A stretch of 64,000 bases of DNA from Pseudomonas sp. ATCC 13867 (GTDB lineage: Bacteria > Pseudomonadota > Gammaproteobacteria > Pseudomonadales > Pseudomonadaceae), in the NCBI RefSeq assembly GCF_000349845.1, contig NC_020829.1, positions 310,001-374,000 of the forward strand, in the 5' to 3' direction. Of the stretch, positions 8,987 to 18,004 are shown in pieces; position 1 is the first letter of the stretch; the number at the start of each line of letters is the position of its first letter. The position numbers and the translations under genes were made by a program. Below the pieces are notes generated by a model. The model did not search any database. It had not been told where the DNA came from and saw only the letters and a program-made list of their open reading frames with translations.

Positions 8987-10825
8987 TCACTCCACCGGCC
9001 ACACGCACGTCTGGTTCCGTCCCCGATGCTTGGCCGCATACAGCGCCTGGTCCGCCTGGGAGATCAACTGGTCGGGCTCGGCGTCCTGCCCCGGTTTGGC
9101 GATGGCCACGCCGATGCTGATCGTCAGCCGTCCCAGCTCCGTCGCCGGGTGGACGATGGCCAGTTCGGCGATCCGCTGGTGCACCCGCGCGGCCACATGG
9201 GCGGCGCCTTCCAGGCCGGTGTCGGTGAGGATGATCACGAACTCCTCGCCGCCGTAGCGGCAGGCCACGTCCCCTTCGCGTTGCAGGCAGCTCCGCAGGG
9301 CGCCGCCGACCCGGCGCAGGGCGTCGTCGCCGGCCAGGTGACCGAGACAGTCGTTGAAGCGCTTGAAGTGGTCGACGTCGAGCATCAGCACCGCCAGCGG
9401 CGCGTCGGCCCGGCGCAGGCGCCGCCATTCGCTCTGCAACTGGCGGTCGAAGTAGCGGCGGTTGAACAGGCCGGTGAGGCCGTCCTGTTGCGACAGCTTC
9501 TGCAACTGGGCTTCCAGTTGCAGGCGCTCGCTATTGTCGCGGGCCACGGCGATCAGGTAGTCGCGCTCGCCCTGGCGGGTCAGCTGGGTATTGATCTCCG
9601 CCGCCTGCAGGCTGCCGTCGCGGCGCTGCATCTCGCGCTGGAAGATCATCGACAGGTTCAGCCGGTTGGCCTGCTGCACCAGTTGCAGCCAGGCGAAGAA
9701 GCCGGGGATCAGGCGTTCCGGATCGTCGCGCAGCAGTTGGCGGAAGTCCTCGGCGCTGTAGCCGAGGCTACTGTAGGTGGCGCGGTTCATGTGCAGCAGC
9801 TCGCGGTTCTGCACATCGAAGATGAACAGCGCGTCGCGGCTGGAGTCCGTCAGGTCGAGAACCAGTTGCAGGCGTTCGCGGCTGTCGAGCAGGTGCCCCT
9901 CGATCTCCTGGCGCTGCTCGGCCTCCAGGTTGAGCAGGCGGTTGCCGGCGCTCAGCGCGCTGGCGCGGCGGGCGTTGTCCAGCGCCAGGGCGAGGGCGGC
10001 GACCAGCAGCAGGCTGATGGCCACCGCCGTGCCGAACACCACGGCCGGCAGCGGTGTGGAGAGCGATTGCACCAGCGCCGCGCTGGGGCTGAGCTCCAGT
10101 TCGAAGCTGCGGTTGTTCAGCAGCCGTAGCGGTAGGCGCAGGGTTGCCTCGGCCTGGCTGTCGGGTTGGGAGCGGACGTAGAGCGGCTGGCCGTGCTCCA
10201 GCAGGCGCACGCTGAACAGGTGGTCGTCGGCCTGCTCCAGCAGATGGTCCATCAGGTTGCCGACGCGGAAGATACCCTCCATGAAGCCGTCGAAGCGCAG
10301 CGTGCCGTCGGATGCGCGCAGGTACACCGGCGCGTAGAGGGCAAAACCACGGCCGCCCTGGAGCAGCTCGATGCTGTCGCTCAGCCGGGGCTTGCCGGTA
10401 TCGCGCGCGGCCATCGCGGCGTCATAGCCGGGGCTCAGCGGCGTCAGCCGATAGTTCAGTGCCGTCTCGTTGCCCTGCAGGGGCTCCACCCAGCGGATGC
10501 GCAGCTCCGGATCGGCCCACTGGATCGACTGGTAGCCGGCGAAGTTGTCGATATAGAAGCGCGCGTTGAGCTCCCACTCCGAGCGCGGGATGCGGTCGTG
10601 GTGGGTCCAGAGCTGCGCCAGCAGGTTCAGCCCCTGGACCTGCTCGTGCAGGGTGGCTTCCAGTTGATGGGCCAGGGCGCGCGCCTGGTAGTTCAGGCGT
10701 TCGCGAACCCGTTGCCGTTCGCTGCTGGCCAGTTCATGACCGAGCCAGAGACTGGCCAACAGGAGAACGCAGAGCAGGCCGCCAAGCCCGAGATAGGTGG
10801 AAACGGAGGACTTCAGGCGGTCCAT
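8987..10825 (-). CDS. Membrane CHASE-PAS-GGDEF diguanylate cyclase
   Basis: A 612-residue protein. Membrane helices at about 11-30 and 259-284 flank a periplasmic CHASE-type sensor (about 40-250, with RGFALYAPVYL). A PAS domain follows (about 315-430), then a GGDEF domain (445-605). The active site is GGEEF at 525-529 with DVDHFKRFND at 483-492, so it should make cyclic di-GMP. An RxxD inhibitory site (R516-D519) lies five residues before the active loop, which predicts product feedback. No EAL domain is present. The gene is monocistronic and convergent with the exporter operon. The ligand of the CHASE domain cannot be read from sequence. Confidence 0.92.
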   Translation of the reverse strand: MDRLKSSVSTYLGLGGLLCVLLLASLWLGHELASSERQRVRERLNYQARALAHQLEATLHEQVQGLNLLAQLWTHHDRIPRSEWELNARFYIDNFAGYQSIQWADPELRIRWVEPLQGNETALNYRLTPLSPGYDAAMAARDTGKPRLSDSIELLQGGRGFALYAPVYLRASDGTLRFDGFMEGIFRVGNLMDHLLEQADDHLFSVRLLEHGQPLYVRSQPDSQAEATLRLPLRLLNNRSFELELSPSAALVQSLSTPLPAVVFGTAVAISLLLVAALALALDNARRASALSAGNRLLNLEAEQRQEIEGHLLDSRERLQLVLDLTDSSRDALFIFDVQNRELLHMNRATYSSLGYSAEDFRQLLRDDPERLIPGFFAWLQLVQQANRLNLSMIFQREMQRRDGSLQAAEINTQLTRQGERDYLIAVARDNSERLQLEAQLQKLSQQDGLTGLFNRRYFDRQLQSEWRRLRRADAPLAVLMLDVDHFKRFNDCLGHLAGDDALRRVGGALRSCLQREGDVACRYGGEEFVIILTDTGLEGAAHVAARVHQRIAELAIVHPATELGRLTISIGVAIAKPGQDAEPDQLISQADQALYAAKHRGRNQTCVWPVE

Positions 10826-10924
10826 GCGGAAAATTCCGAAGGCGTTCCTTACCTAATAGCACAGTGATATCGGTCTTTCACGGCCTTGCCCGCCGCTGTC
10901 GGCCCTTTCCTTTTTCTAGCGCTT

Positions 10925-11386
<462 letters not shown>

Positions 11387-11711
11387 CCGCGGGAGTCTCC
11401 TTGTGTGTGGCGAATTTCCGGGAGCGGGCGCGAAGTCCGTCCAGGGGTTAATGGTAGGTGTTTCCCCTGCGACAAGTTGTCGGCTCGCGAAAGTTTCGCT
11501 GTAGGAAGAATATGGGGAGATCCGGCATGAACCTTGCCTGGAAGTGCGCGCAGTTTTGGAAGGCGCGCCTCCTCCGACGATCGGTTGGCGTCAGAATTGC
11601 GAGAAGCTTTTCATTGTCGGAGAATGCCGCCGTTTTTAGCTTGGACCGCCGGACGGACAAAAAACCACCGCCGGCATCGTGGACAGTTTGCCTGGAAGGG
11701 GGAGGCAATCG
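11387..11711. other. Gene-poor 325-base stretch with a sigma-54-like element
   Basis: No convincing gene is present. A short frame at 11527 (62 codons) has weak G/C third-position bias compared with its neighbours. The segment includes GGCATGAACCTTGC at 11524-11537 (see the separate entry) and is relatively AT-rich near 11600-11660. Confidence 0.5.
11523..11538 (+). promoter_or_regulatory. Possible sigma-54 (-24/-12) promoter
   Basis: CGGCATGAACCTTGCC has GG and GC separated by exactly ten bases, close to the TGGCACG-N4-TTGC consensus. It points toward the small membrane protein gene about 175 bases downstream. One element alone is weak evidence. Confidence 0.3.
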
Positions 11712-11843
11712 ATGAAACGCAAGCCTGATCTTTTGTGGGTTCTGGTAATCCTGTTCGGCCTGGGAGTCGTCACCACCGGTTACACCCAGAGCCTCTGGGA
11801 GCGTCAGGGTGAGGTTCCCGCCCAGGTGACCCAGCAGCCCTGA
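11712..11843 (+). CDS. 43-residue single-pass membrane protein
   Basis: The gene starts with ATG at 11712 directly after a very strong ribosome binding site (GGGGGAGG, about 6 bases upstream). It encodes MKRKPDLLWVLVILFGLGV, then a short tail rich in Gln, Glu and Thr ending QQP. A positive N-terminus followed by about 17 hydrophobic residues predicts one inner-membrane helix with the tail outside. Codon use matches neighbouring genes. It ends just before the 3' end of the convergent fau gene. The function is unknown; position beside fau and the 6S RNA gene may be conserved but could not be checked. Confidence 0.7.
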   Translation: MKRKPDLLWVLVILFGLGVVTTGYTQSLWERQGEVPAQVTQQP

Positions 11844-11844
11844 T

Positions 11845-12486
11845 TCATTTCGCCGGGTGTCGCAAGGATCGCGACGCCTGCGCGAGTCGGCCATACCAGC
11901 CGCCGTCCGTCACCGTACCCATCAGCGGTACGTCCCAACTGGCCAGTTCCAGTCGATCGACTTTCTGACATTCGTGCGCCAGACCCAATAGCGTCGGTGT
12001 GTGCCAATTTTTGCGCATGCCCAGGTAGGCCAGGGTGCGGTCGTAGAAGCCCTTGCCCATCCCCAGGCGTCCACCTTGCGGATCGAATCCCACCAGTGGC
12101 AGCAGCAGCAGGTCCAGGGCCCAGGCCGGGCGTTGCCGGCTGCGGTCGCGTGCGGGCTCGGCGATGCCGAAACGGTTGCGTGTCCAGCGTTCGCCAAGGC
12201 CGACGCGCTGGAAGGTCATGTGGGTCCTGGGCCAGTCCGACAGCACCGGCAGGTAGGTGGCCTTGCCGCGTCTCTGCGCCGCCTTCATCAGCGGTCGTGG
12301 GTCGATTTCGCCGTCGGCCGGCAGGTACAGGGCGATGTGCCGCGCGCGGCGAAACAGCGGGTGCTGCGCCATCCGGCGATACAGGGCCTGGGCCGCGAGG
12401 CGTTGCTGGAGTGGGGTGAGGGCGCGTCGGGCCTCGCGCAACTGACGGCGCAGGGCCGGACGGGAAAGACCGTCGCTATGGATCAT
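11845..12486 (-). CDS. fau: 5-formyltetrahydrofolate cyclo-ligase
   Basis: A product of about 213 residues that converts 5-formyl-THF to 5,10-methenyl-THF with ATP, recycling a folate form that inhibits one-carbon enzymes. The C-terminal active-site region has PLVGFDPQGGRLGMGKGFYDR, the family signature. I prefer the ATG at 12486 to the one at 12510 because the latter lies inside the 3' closing stem of 6S RNA; a GGGGAG sequence precedes 12486. The 6S RNA gene lies directly upstream on the same strand, as in E. coli ssrS-ygfA, so co-transcription is likely. Gcv genes in the same window feed the same pathway. Confidence 0.93.
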   Translation of the reverse strand: MIHSDGLSRPALRRQLREARRALTPLQQRLAAQALYRRMAQHPLFRRARHIALYLPADGEIDPRPLMKAAQRRGKATYLPVLSDWPRTHMTFQRVGLGERWTRNRFGIAEPARDRSRQRPAWALDLLLLPLVGFDPQGGRLGMGKGFYDRTLAYLGMRKNWHTPTLLGLAHECQKVDRLELASWDVPLMGTVTDGGWYGRLAQASRSLRHPAK

Positions 12487-12498
12487 CGAAGGGTAAAG

Positions 12499-12674
12499 CT
12501 CCCCGGACATGCCGCTGTCGGGTTAGCCCTTGAACCCGAGAGTTCAAGGTGGTGGTTGCAGTAGGCTTTAAGGCTTTCCGTCGTGCGGACATGCACACCA
12601 GCCCAACTGGCAACCCCCGTTGTTGCAATTATCGGCTCAGGGACATCACCGACTGGCCAACACACCAGGGAACG
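12499..12674 (-). ncRNA. ssrS: 6S RNA
   Basis: Reading the minus strand, the segment contains the hallmarks of gammaproteobacterial 6S RNA in order: CCAGTCGGTGATGTCCCTGAGCCG near the 5' side (at most partly quoted here), GCATGTCCG, AAGCCTTAAAGCCTACTGC, CACCTTGAAC, GGGTTCAAGGGCTA and GCGGCATGTCCGGGGAG at the 3' end. The 5' UCCCUGGUGUGUUGGCC can pair with the 3' GGCAUGUCCGGGGA to close the molecule, and the central region forms the open-promoter-like bubble. 6S RNA binds sigma-70 RNA polymerase and adjusts transcription in stationary phase. Ends are approximate to a few bases. Its place between zapA and fau matches other gammaproteobacteria. Confidence 0.93.
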
Positions 12675-12680
12675 AAGCGG

Positions 12681-12710
12681 ATTATACCCCAAGGAAATTT
12701 CCAGGGTCAG
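12681..12710 (-). promoter_or_regulatory. Sigma-70 promoter of 6S RNA
   Basis: On the minus strand a perfect TATAAT (12681-12686) lies about 7 bases before the inferred 5' end of 6S RNA, with CTGACC (12705-12710) as -35 at 18-base spacing. Confidence 0.7.
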
Positions 12711-12718
12711 ACTTCACC

Positions 12719-13036
12719 CTATTCTTGATCGGTGGTAAGGGTATCGGTGGTGAGGGCCCGGTCCACGCGCTCGAGCAGTTCGCGCACGCGCTCGCGGGTG
12801 GAGCTGGCGTCGTGGTCGAGGCGTTCCTGCTTGTGCAGCAGATCGTGGGTGATGTTCAGCGCGGCCATCACCGCCACGCGGTCGGCGCCGATCACTTTGC
12901 CGCTGGAGCGTATCTCGCGCATCTTGCTGTCGAGATAGCGCGCGGCGCTTTCCAGGTTGACGCGTTCCTCGGGAGGGCAGGTGATGCAGTACTCCTTGTC
13001 GAGGATTTGAACATTGAGGGTATTCGACTGGCTCAT
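12719..13036 (-). CDS. zapA: Cell division protein ZapA
   Basis: A 105-residue FtsZ-ring stabiliser. The start at 13036 (MSQSNTLNVQILDKEYCI) is chosen because ZapA proteins begin here; the longer open frame upstream belongs to the overlapping coiled-coil gene. The globular head (CPPEERVNLESAARYLDSKM) and C-terminal coiled coil (ITHDLLHKQERLDH onward) are both present. It overlaps the upstream ZapB-like gene by 4 bases, so the two division proteins are translationally coupled. The 6S RNA gene follows. Confidence 0.93.
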   Translation of the reverse strand: MSQSNTLNVQILDKEYCITCPPEERVNLESAARYLDSKMREIRSSGKVIGADRVAVMAALNITHDLLHKQERLDHDASSTRERVRELLERVDRALTTDTLTTDQE

Positions 13037-13242
13037 GAGTCCTGCTCCAAGGCTTTGAGTCGCAAAATCATCGCTTCGACCTTCTGCCGCGCCAATTCGT
13101 TCTTCTCGATCAGATGGGCGCGCTCTTCCCGCCAACTCTTTTCGTTCGCCCGCAGCAGCCGGTTTTCGGCCTTGAGCTGTTCCAGGCGCTGGAGCAACTG
13201 GTCGAACTTGGCGATCAGCGTGTGCAGGTCGGCGTCTTCCAT
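13033..13242 (-). CDS. Small coiled-coil protein (TIGR02449/ZapB-like)
   Basis: A 69-residue all-helical protein with heptad repeats throughout (HTLIAKFDQLLQRLEQLKAE and KNELARQKVEAMILRLKALE). Its length and coupling to zapA through a 4-base overlap suggest that it acts with ZapA at the division ring, like ZapB, but ZapB homology is not visible by residue. The 185 bases upstream, shared with the divergent ygfB-like gene, must hold both promoters. Confidence 0.85.
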   Translation of the reverse strand: MEDADLHTLIAKFDQLLQRLEQLKAENRLLRANEKSWREERAHLIEKNELARQKVEAMILRLKALEQDS

Positions 13243-13428
13243 AGACTCTCGCTTGGCTCTCTACTCGTAAGAATGGGAGTGACCGGAAACTATATAGGAC
13301 CGCCGTAGGGGTGGGTCAACGCGGCGACCCGTTACATGGTCTTGCACAGGGCGGCGGTGCTAGGATACGAGACCACATTCTATGCGCGGCGCCCGATGGC
13401 GCCTAGCGGCCATACCCCGGGTTCGATC

Positions 13429-13983
13429 ATGTCCACGTCAAGTTCCGCCTATAACGCCTTCGCCGCCCTGCTCGCCGAGGCCGCCCTGCCGATTTCCCCC
13501 GCCGAACTGCACGGCCACCTGCTGGGCCGCGTCTGCGCGGGCAGCGGCTTCGACCAGGCGGAGTGGCTGCAGGCCGCCAGCGAGTTGCTCGGCGGTGAGC
13601 CGGGCGAGCGCCTGGGCGCAGCCCTGGGCGGGCTGCTGGGCATGGTCCAGCAGGACTTCGGCGCCGGCGAGATGGCCGTGGTGCTGATGCTGCCCAACGA
13701 CGACGCCCCGCTGGCCGAGCGCGCCGCCGCCCTGGGCCAGTGGTGCCAGGGCTTCCTCGCCGGCTTCGGCCTGGCGCTGCGTTCCCCCAGCCTGTCGGAT
13801 GAAGCCGACGAAGTACTGCAGGACATCGCCGCCATCGCCCAGGTCCAGGGCGCGCTGGAAGATTCCGAAGACGGCGAGGCCGACTATATGGAAGTGCAGG
13901 AATACCTGCGCGTCGCCCCGCTGCTGCTGTTCTCCGAATTCGGCAAGGTGCCGGCACCGGCCGAGAAACCCTCCCTGCATTGA
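13429..13983 (+). CDS. UPF0149 (YgfB/YecA-like) family protein
   Basis: A 184-residue protein; start 13429 ([18 protein letters not shown]) is the family start, and the frame upstream lacks family sequence. It shows the ygfB pattern: an N-terminal helix with [16 protein letters not shown], a middle [12 protein letters not shown], then acidic [19 protein letters not shown] and [15 protein letters not shown]. The acidic, all-helical protein has no catalytic residues. In P. aeruginosa, YgfB has been reported to affect ampDh3 expression through AlpA; whether that holds here is unknown. It sits 9 bases ahead of pepP, the start of a pepP-ubiH-ubiI operon. Confidence 0.88.
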   Translation: MSTSSSAYNAFAALLAEAALPISPAELHGHLLGRVCAGSGFDQAEWLQAASELLGGEPGERLGAALGGLLGMVQQDFGAGEMAVVLMLPNDDAPLAERAAALGQWCQGFLAGFGLALRSPSLSDEADEVLQDIAAIAQVQGALEDSEDGEADYMEVQEYLRVAPLLLFSEFGKVPAPAEKPSLH

Positions 13984-13992
13984 GGTCGCTGC

Positions 13993-15327
13993 ATGATCCG
14001 TATCGCCAAGTTGGAATACGCCCGTCGCCGCAAGGCGCTGATGGAGCAGATGGAACCCAACAGCATCGCCATTCTCCCGGCGGCGCCGATGTACATCCGC
14101 AACCGCGACGTCGAGCACGTCTACCGCCAGGACAGCGATTTCCAGTACCTCACCGGCTTCCCCGAGCCGGAAGCGGTGATGGCGCTGATCCCCGGCCGCG
14201 AGCACGGCGAGTACGTGCTGTTCTGCCGCGAGCGCGATCCGGAGCGTGAGCTCTGGGACGGCCTGCGCGCCGGCCAGGACGGCGCGATCAAGAACTTCGG
14301 CGCCGACGACGCCTTCCCCATCGGCGATATCGACGACATCCTGCCCGGCCTGATCGAAGGTCGCGACCGCGTCTATTACGCGCTGGGCGCCAACCAGGAG
14401 TTCGACCGCCGGCTGATGGACTGGATCAACGTGATCCGCTCCAAGGCCCGTCAGGGCGCGCAGCCGCCGAACGAGTTCGTCGCTCTCGACCACCTGCTGC
14501 ACGACCTGCGCCTGTACAAGAGCGCGGGCGAGGTGAAGGTGATGCGCTACGCCGCCGAGGTCTCCTCCGGCGCCCACGTGCGCGCCATGCAGGTGTGCCG
14601 TCCGGGGCTGAACGAATACCACCTGGAAGCCGAGCTCGAGTACGCCTTCCGCAAGGGCGGGGCGAAGATGCCGGCCTACGGCTCCATCGTCGCCACCGGC
14701 CGCAACGCCTGCATCCTGCACTACCGGGAGAATGACGCGACGATCAAGGACGGCGACCTGATCCTGATCGACGCCGGCTGCGAGATCGACTGCTACGCCA
14801 GCGACATCACTCGCACCTTCCCGGCCAATGGCACCTTCAGCCCCGAGCAGAAGGCCATCTACGAGCTGGTGCTGGAGGCCAACGTCGCCGCCTTCGACTA
14901 CATCGCCCCCGGCCGTCACTGGAACGAGGCCCACGAGGCCACCGTGCGGGTCATCACCGCCGGTCTGGTGAAGCTCGGGCTGCTCAGCGGCGACGTCGAC
15001 GAACTGATCGAAAGCGAAGCCTACAAGGCGTTCTACATGCACCGTGCCGGCCACTGGCTGGGCATGGACGTGCACGACGTCGGCGAATACAAGGTCGGCG
15101 GCGAATGGCGCGTGCTCGAAGTCGGTATGTCGATGACCGTCGAGCCGGGCATCTACATCGCCCCGGACAACACCGACGTGCCGAAGAAGTGGCGCGGCAT
15201 CGGCGTGCGCATCGAGGACGACGTGGTGGTGACCAGGACCGGCTGCGAAATCCTCACCAACGGCGTGCCCAAGACCGTTGCCGAGATCGAAGCGCTGATG
15301 GCCGAGGCCAAGGCTCAGGCCGCCTGA
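13993..15327 (+). CDS. pepP: Xaa-Pro aminopeptidase P
   Basis: A 444-residue M24B peptidase, the usual length, that removes the first residue of peptides with proline at position two. The N-terminal domain runs to about 175. The catalytic pita-bread domain holds the two-metal ligands in LILIDAGCEIDCYASDITRT (two Asp), the HRAGHWLGMDVHD block (His), then EPGIYI (Glu) and the later RIEDDVVVT (Glu). GAGG lies 7 bases before the start. The stop nearly touches ubiH (one base apart). The link of pepP with ubiquinone genes is the same in E. coli. Confidence 0.95.
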   Translation: MIRIAKLEYARRRKALMEQMEPNSIAILPAAPMYIRNRDVEHVYRQDSDFQYLTGFPEPEAVMALIPGREHGEYVLFCRERDPERELWDGLRAGQDGAIKNFGADDAFPIGDIDDILPGLIEGRDRVYYALGANQEFDRRLMDWINVIRSKARQGAQPPNEFVALDHLLHDLRLYKSAGEVKVMRYAAEVSSGAHVRAMQVCRPGLNEYHLEAELEYAFRKGGAKMPAYGSIVATGRNACILHYRENDATIKDGDLILIDAGCEIDCYASDITRTFPANGTFSPEQKAIYELVLEANVAAFDYIAPGRHWNEAHEATVRVITAGLVKLGLLSGDVDELIESEAYKAFYMHRAGHWLGMDVHDVGEYKVGGEWRVLEVGMSMTVEPGIYIAPDNTDVPKKWRGIGVRIEDDVVVTRTGCEILTNGVPKTVAEIEALMAEAKAQAA

Positions 15328-15328
15328 C

Positions 15329-16513
15329 ATGCAACGTCCGCAACTGGCCATCATCGGTGGCGGCCTCGTCGGCGCGAGCCTGGCGTTGATCCTCCAGGCC
15401 GGTGCTCGCGAGCGCGGCTGGCGGATCGTGCTGGTCGAGCCGTTCGCCCCCGGCGATGCCTACCAGCCCAGCTACGACGCGCGCTCCACGGCGCTGTCCT
15501 TCGGCAGCCGGCAGATCTACGAGCGCCTGGGGCTCTGGCAGCAGATATCCCTGCGCGCCGAAGCGATCACCCAGATCCACGTGTCCGACCGTGGCCGCTT
15601 CGGCTCCGCGCGCCTGACGGCGGTGGAAGAGGGCGTTCCGGCTCTCGGCTACGTGGTGGAGAACGCCTGGCTCGGCCGGTGCCTGTGGCACGCACTGGAC
15701 CCGGAAGTGGTGAGCTGGCGCTGCCCGGCCGAGGTGCGCCGGATGGACGCACTGGGCGACGGCTACCGCCTGACCCTGGACGACGATTCGCTTTTGGACT
15801 GCGACCTCGCCGTGCTGGCCGACGGCGGCCGCTCCGGCCTGCGCGAGCAACTGGGCATCGGCGTGCGCGCCTCGTCCTACGGGCAGACCGCGCTGATCGC
15901 CAACGTCAGCCCGTCCGAAGCCCATCGCGGCCAGGCCTTCGAACGCTTCACCGAGAACGGCCCGCTGGCCCTGCTGCCGCTGCCGGAAAACCGCTGCGCG
16001 CTGGTCTGGACCCGCAACGGCCGTGACGCCGAGCGTCTGCGCGAGCTGTCCGACGCGGCGTTCCTTGCCGAGTTGCAGGAGGCCTTCGGCTATCGCCTCG
16101 GCGCCTTCCGTCAGGTTGGCGCGCGCTACGGCTACCCGCTGAGCCTGATCGAGGCCGAGGAACAGATTCGCCCGCACCTGGTGGTGCTGGGCAACGCCGC
16201 CCACAGCCTGCACCCGATTGCCGGGCAGGGCTTCAACCTGTCGCTGCGCGACGCCCAGGCCCTGGGCGACCAACTGTTGCAGGACGAGGCCATGCCGGGC
16301 GATTTCGCCGTACTGCAGCGCTACCTGGACGGCCAGCGCCTGGATCAGCAGATGACCGTCGGTTTCTCCGACCGCGTCACCCGCCTGTTCTCCAACGCTC
16401 AACCGCTGCTCGCCAGCGGCCGCAACCTGGGCCTGCTCGGCCTCGACCTGCTGCCGCCGGCCAAACGCTGGTTTGCCCGCCAGGCTATGGGCCTGGGCGC
16501 CCGCCCGGTGTGA
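15329..16513 (+). CDS. ubiH: 2-octaprenyl-6-methoxyphenol hydroxylase UbiH
   Basis: A 394-residue class A flavin monooxygenase that hydroxylates the ubiquinone ring. It has the N-terminal dinucleotide motif GGGLVGASLALIL, the middle DG motif (DLAVLADGGRSGLREQLGI) and the C-terminal FAD-ribityl motif GNAAHSLHPIAGQGFNLS, with GN in place of the usual GD, as is normal for UbiH. It starts one base after pepP and lies 25 bases before the second monooxygenase gene. Confidence 0.93.
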   Translation: MQRPQLAIIGGGLVGASLALILQAGARERGWRIVLVEPFAPGDAYQPSYDARSTALSFGSRQIYERLGLWQQISLRAEAITQIHVSDRGRFGSARLTAVEEGVPALGYVVENAWLGRCLWHALDPEVVSWRCPAEVRRMDALGDGYRLTLDDDSLLDCDLAVLADGGRSGLREQLGIGVRASSYGQTALIANVSPSEAHRGQAFERFTENGPLALLPLPENRCALVWTRNGRDAERLRELSDAAFLAELQEAFGYRLGAFRQVGARYGYPLSLIEAEEQIRPHLVVLGNAAHSLHPIAGQGFNLSLRDAQALGDQLLQDEAMPGDFAVLQRYLDGQRLDQQMTVGFSDRVTRLFSNAQPLLASGRNLGLLGLDLLPPAKRWFARQAMGLGARPV

Positions 16514-16538
16514 CAGCCCCAGCCAATAAGGAAATTCG

Positions 16539-17756
16539 ATGCACGCGGATCTGGTAATAGTCGGGGCAGGCATGGTCGGCAGCGCGCTGGCCCTGGCCCT
16601 GGAAGGCAGCGGCCTGGACATCCTGCTGCTGGACGGCAGCCCGCTGAGCGTCAAGCCGTTCGACCGCGAGGCGCCGTTCGAGCCGCGCGTCAGTGCCTTG
16701 TCCGAGGCCAGCCGACGCATCCTCCAGCGCCTGCACGCCTGGGACGGCATCGCCGCGCGGCGTGCCGAACCCTACCGCGAGATGCAGGTGTGGGACGGCT
16801 CCGGCACCGGGCAGATCCACTTCAGCGCCGCCAGCGTGCACGCCGAAGTGCTCGGCCATATCGTCGAGAACCGCGTGGTGCAGGATGCCCTGCTGGAGCG
16901 CCTGCACGACTCCGCCCTCGGCCTGCTGCCCGGCGCGCGCCTGGAGCAACTGCGCCACTCCGGCGACGACTGGCTGCTGAGCCTTTCCGATGGTCGCGAG
17001 ATCCGCACGCCGCTGGTGGTTGCCGCCGACGGCGCCAACTCCGCCGTGCGCCGCCTGGCCGGCTGCGCCACCCGCGAGTGGGATTACCTGCACCACGCCA
17101 TCGTCACCAGCGTGCGCTGCGAAAAGCCGCACCTGGCCACCGCCTGGCAACGCTTCACCGACGACGGCCCGCTGGCCTTCCTGCCACTGGCGAAGGAGGG
17201 GGACGCGCACTGGTGCTCGATCGTCTGGTCGACCACCCCGGAGCGGGCCGAACGGATCATGGCGTTGGACGACGATGGCTTCCGTGCCGCGCTGGGGCGG
17301 ACCTTCGAGCAGCGCCTGGGCGCCATCGAGCACGCCGACCGCCGCCTGTGCATTCCGCTGCGCCAGCGCCATGCCAAGCGCTACGTGGAGCCGGGGCTGG
17401 CGCTGATCGGCGATGCCGCGCACACCATCCACCCGCTGGCCGGGCAGGGCGTGAACCTCGGCTTCCTCGATGCCGCGGTGCTTGCCGAGGTGATCCTGCA
17501 TGCCTACGAGCGCGGCGAGAACATCGCCGAAGAGCGTGTGCTGAGTCGCTTCGAGCGCCGCCGGATGCCGCACAACCTGGCGATGATGGCGGCGATGGAA
17601 GGCTTCCAACGCCTGTTCCAGGCCGATCCGCTGGCGGTGCGCTGGCTGCGCAATGCCGGGTTGCGGCTGGTGGACAAGCATCATGAGGCCAAGGGGATGT
17701 TCGTGCGGCAGGCGCTGGGGCTATCGGGCGATCTGCCGACGTTGGCGCAGGTCTGA
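16539..17756 (+). CDS. ubiI: UbiI/VisC-type ubiquinone hydroxylase
   Basis: A 405-residue paralogue of UbiH. It has [17 protein letters not shown] at the N-terminus, [16 protein letters not shown] in the middle and [19 protein letters not shown] near residue 290. It most likely does the C5 hydroxylation step of ubiquinone synthesis. It follows ubiH by 25 bases with an AAGGAAATT-type ribosome binding site and closes the pepP-ubiH-ubiI operon. UbiF-type activity cannot be separated by eye from UbiI. Confidence 0.88.
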   Translation: MHADLVIVGAGMVGSALALALEGSGLDILLLDGSPLSVKPFDREAPFEPRVSALSEASRRILQRLHAWDGIAARRAEPYREMQVWDGSGTGQIHFSAASVHAEVLGHIVENRVVQDALLERLHDSALGLLPGARLEQLRHSGDDWLLSLSDGREIRTPLVVAADGANSAVRRLAGCATREWDYLHHAIVTSVRCEKPHLATAWQRFTDDGPLAFLPLAKEGDAHWCSIVWSTTPERAERIMALDDDGFRAALGRTFEQRLGAIEHADRRLCIPLRQRHAKRYVEPGLALIGDAAHTIHPLAGQGVNLGFLDAAVLAEVILHAYERGENIAEERVLSRFERRRMPHNLAMMAAMEGFQRLFQADPLAVRWLRNAGLRLVDKHHEAKGMFVRQALGLSGDLPTLAQV

Positions 17757-17765
17757 TCACCGCGG

Positions 17766-17891
17766 CCTCTTCCAAGGGGGAGAGGCTGAGCGTCCAGAAC
17801 TCGCCGGGCGACTCCGTGAATAACCGCGTACTCCGAACGGCCCCCTCTCCTTCTGGAGTGGGATGCGCAGCCGGAGCTGGGGTGAGGGGGC
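17766..17891. repeat. Second repeat family (CCCTCTCC...GGGTGAGGGG), two parts
   Basis: CCTCTTCCAAGGGGGAGAGG (17766-17785) forms a hairpin. A second piece at 17841-17891 runs CCCCCTCTCC-TTCTGGAG-...-GATGCGCAGCCGGAGCTGG-GGTGAGGGGG. It closely resembles the element at 57721-57779, including the GCGCAGCC and GGTGAGGGG words. Confidence 0.65.
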
Positions 17892-17951
17892 TCCCCGCGA
17901 CCCCAAACCGCACCCTCCCGAAACACCTCGACACAACTACGCGCCTCAATG

Positions 17952-17976
17952 GCAAATGCGGTTCCTTATCATTTGC
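17952..17976 (+). promoter_or_regulatory. Possible Fur box
   Basis: GCAAATG-N11-CATTTGC is a perfect 7-bp inverted repeat; read on the minus strand it includes AAATGATAAGG, similar to half of the Fur consensus. It lies 29 bases before the iron-type binding protein start, a sensible place for an iron repressor. Confidence 0.4.
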
Positions 17977-18004
17977 AGGATTCTTCCCCGCACAGGACAC
18001 GCCC

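Noticed and set aside
11527..11715. A 62-codon frame with a fair ribosome binding site upstream of the small membrane protein gene
   Set aside because: Third codon positions are far less GC-rich than in neighbouring genes, and the sequence overlaps the next gene start.
12487..12510. The longer start of fau at 12510
   Set aside because: The segment forms the closing stem of 6S RNA; 12486 is a better start.
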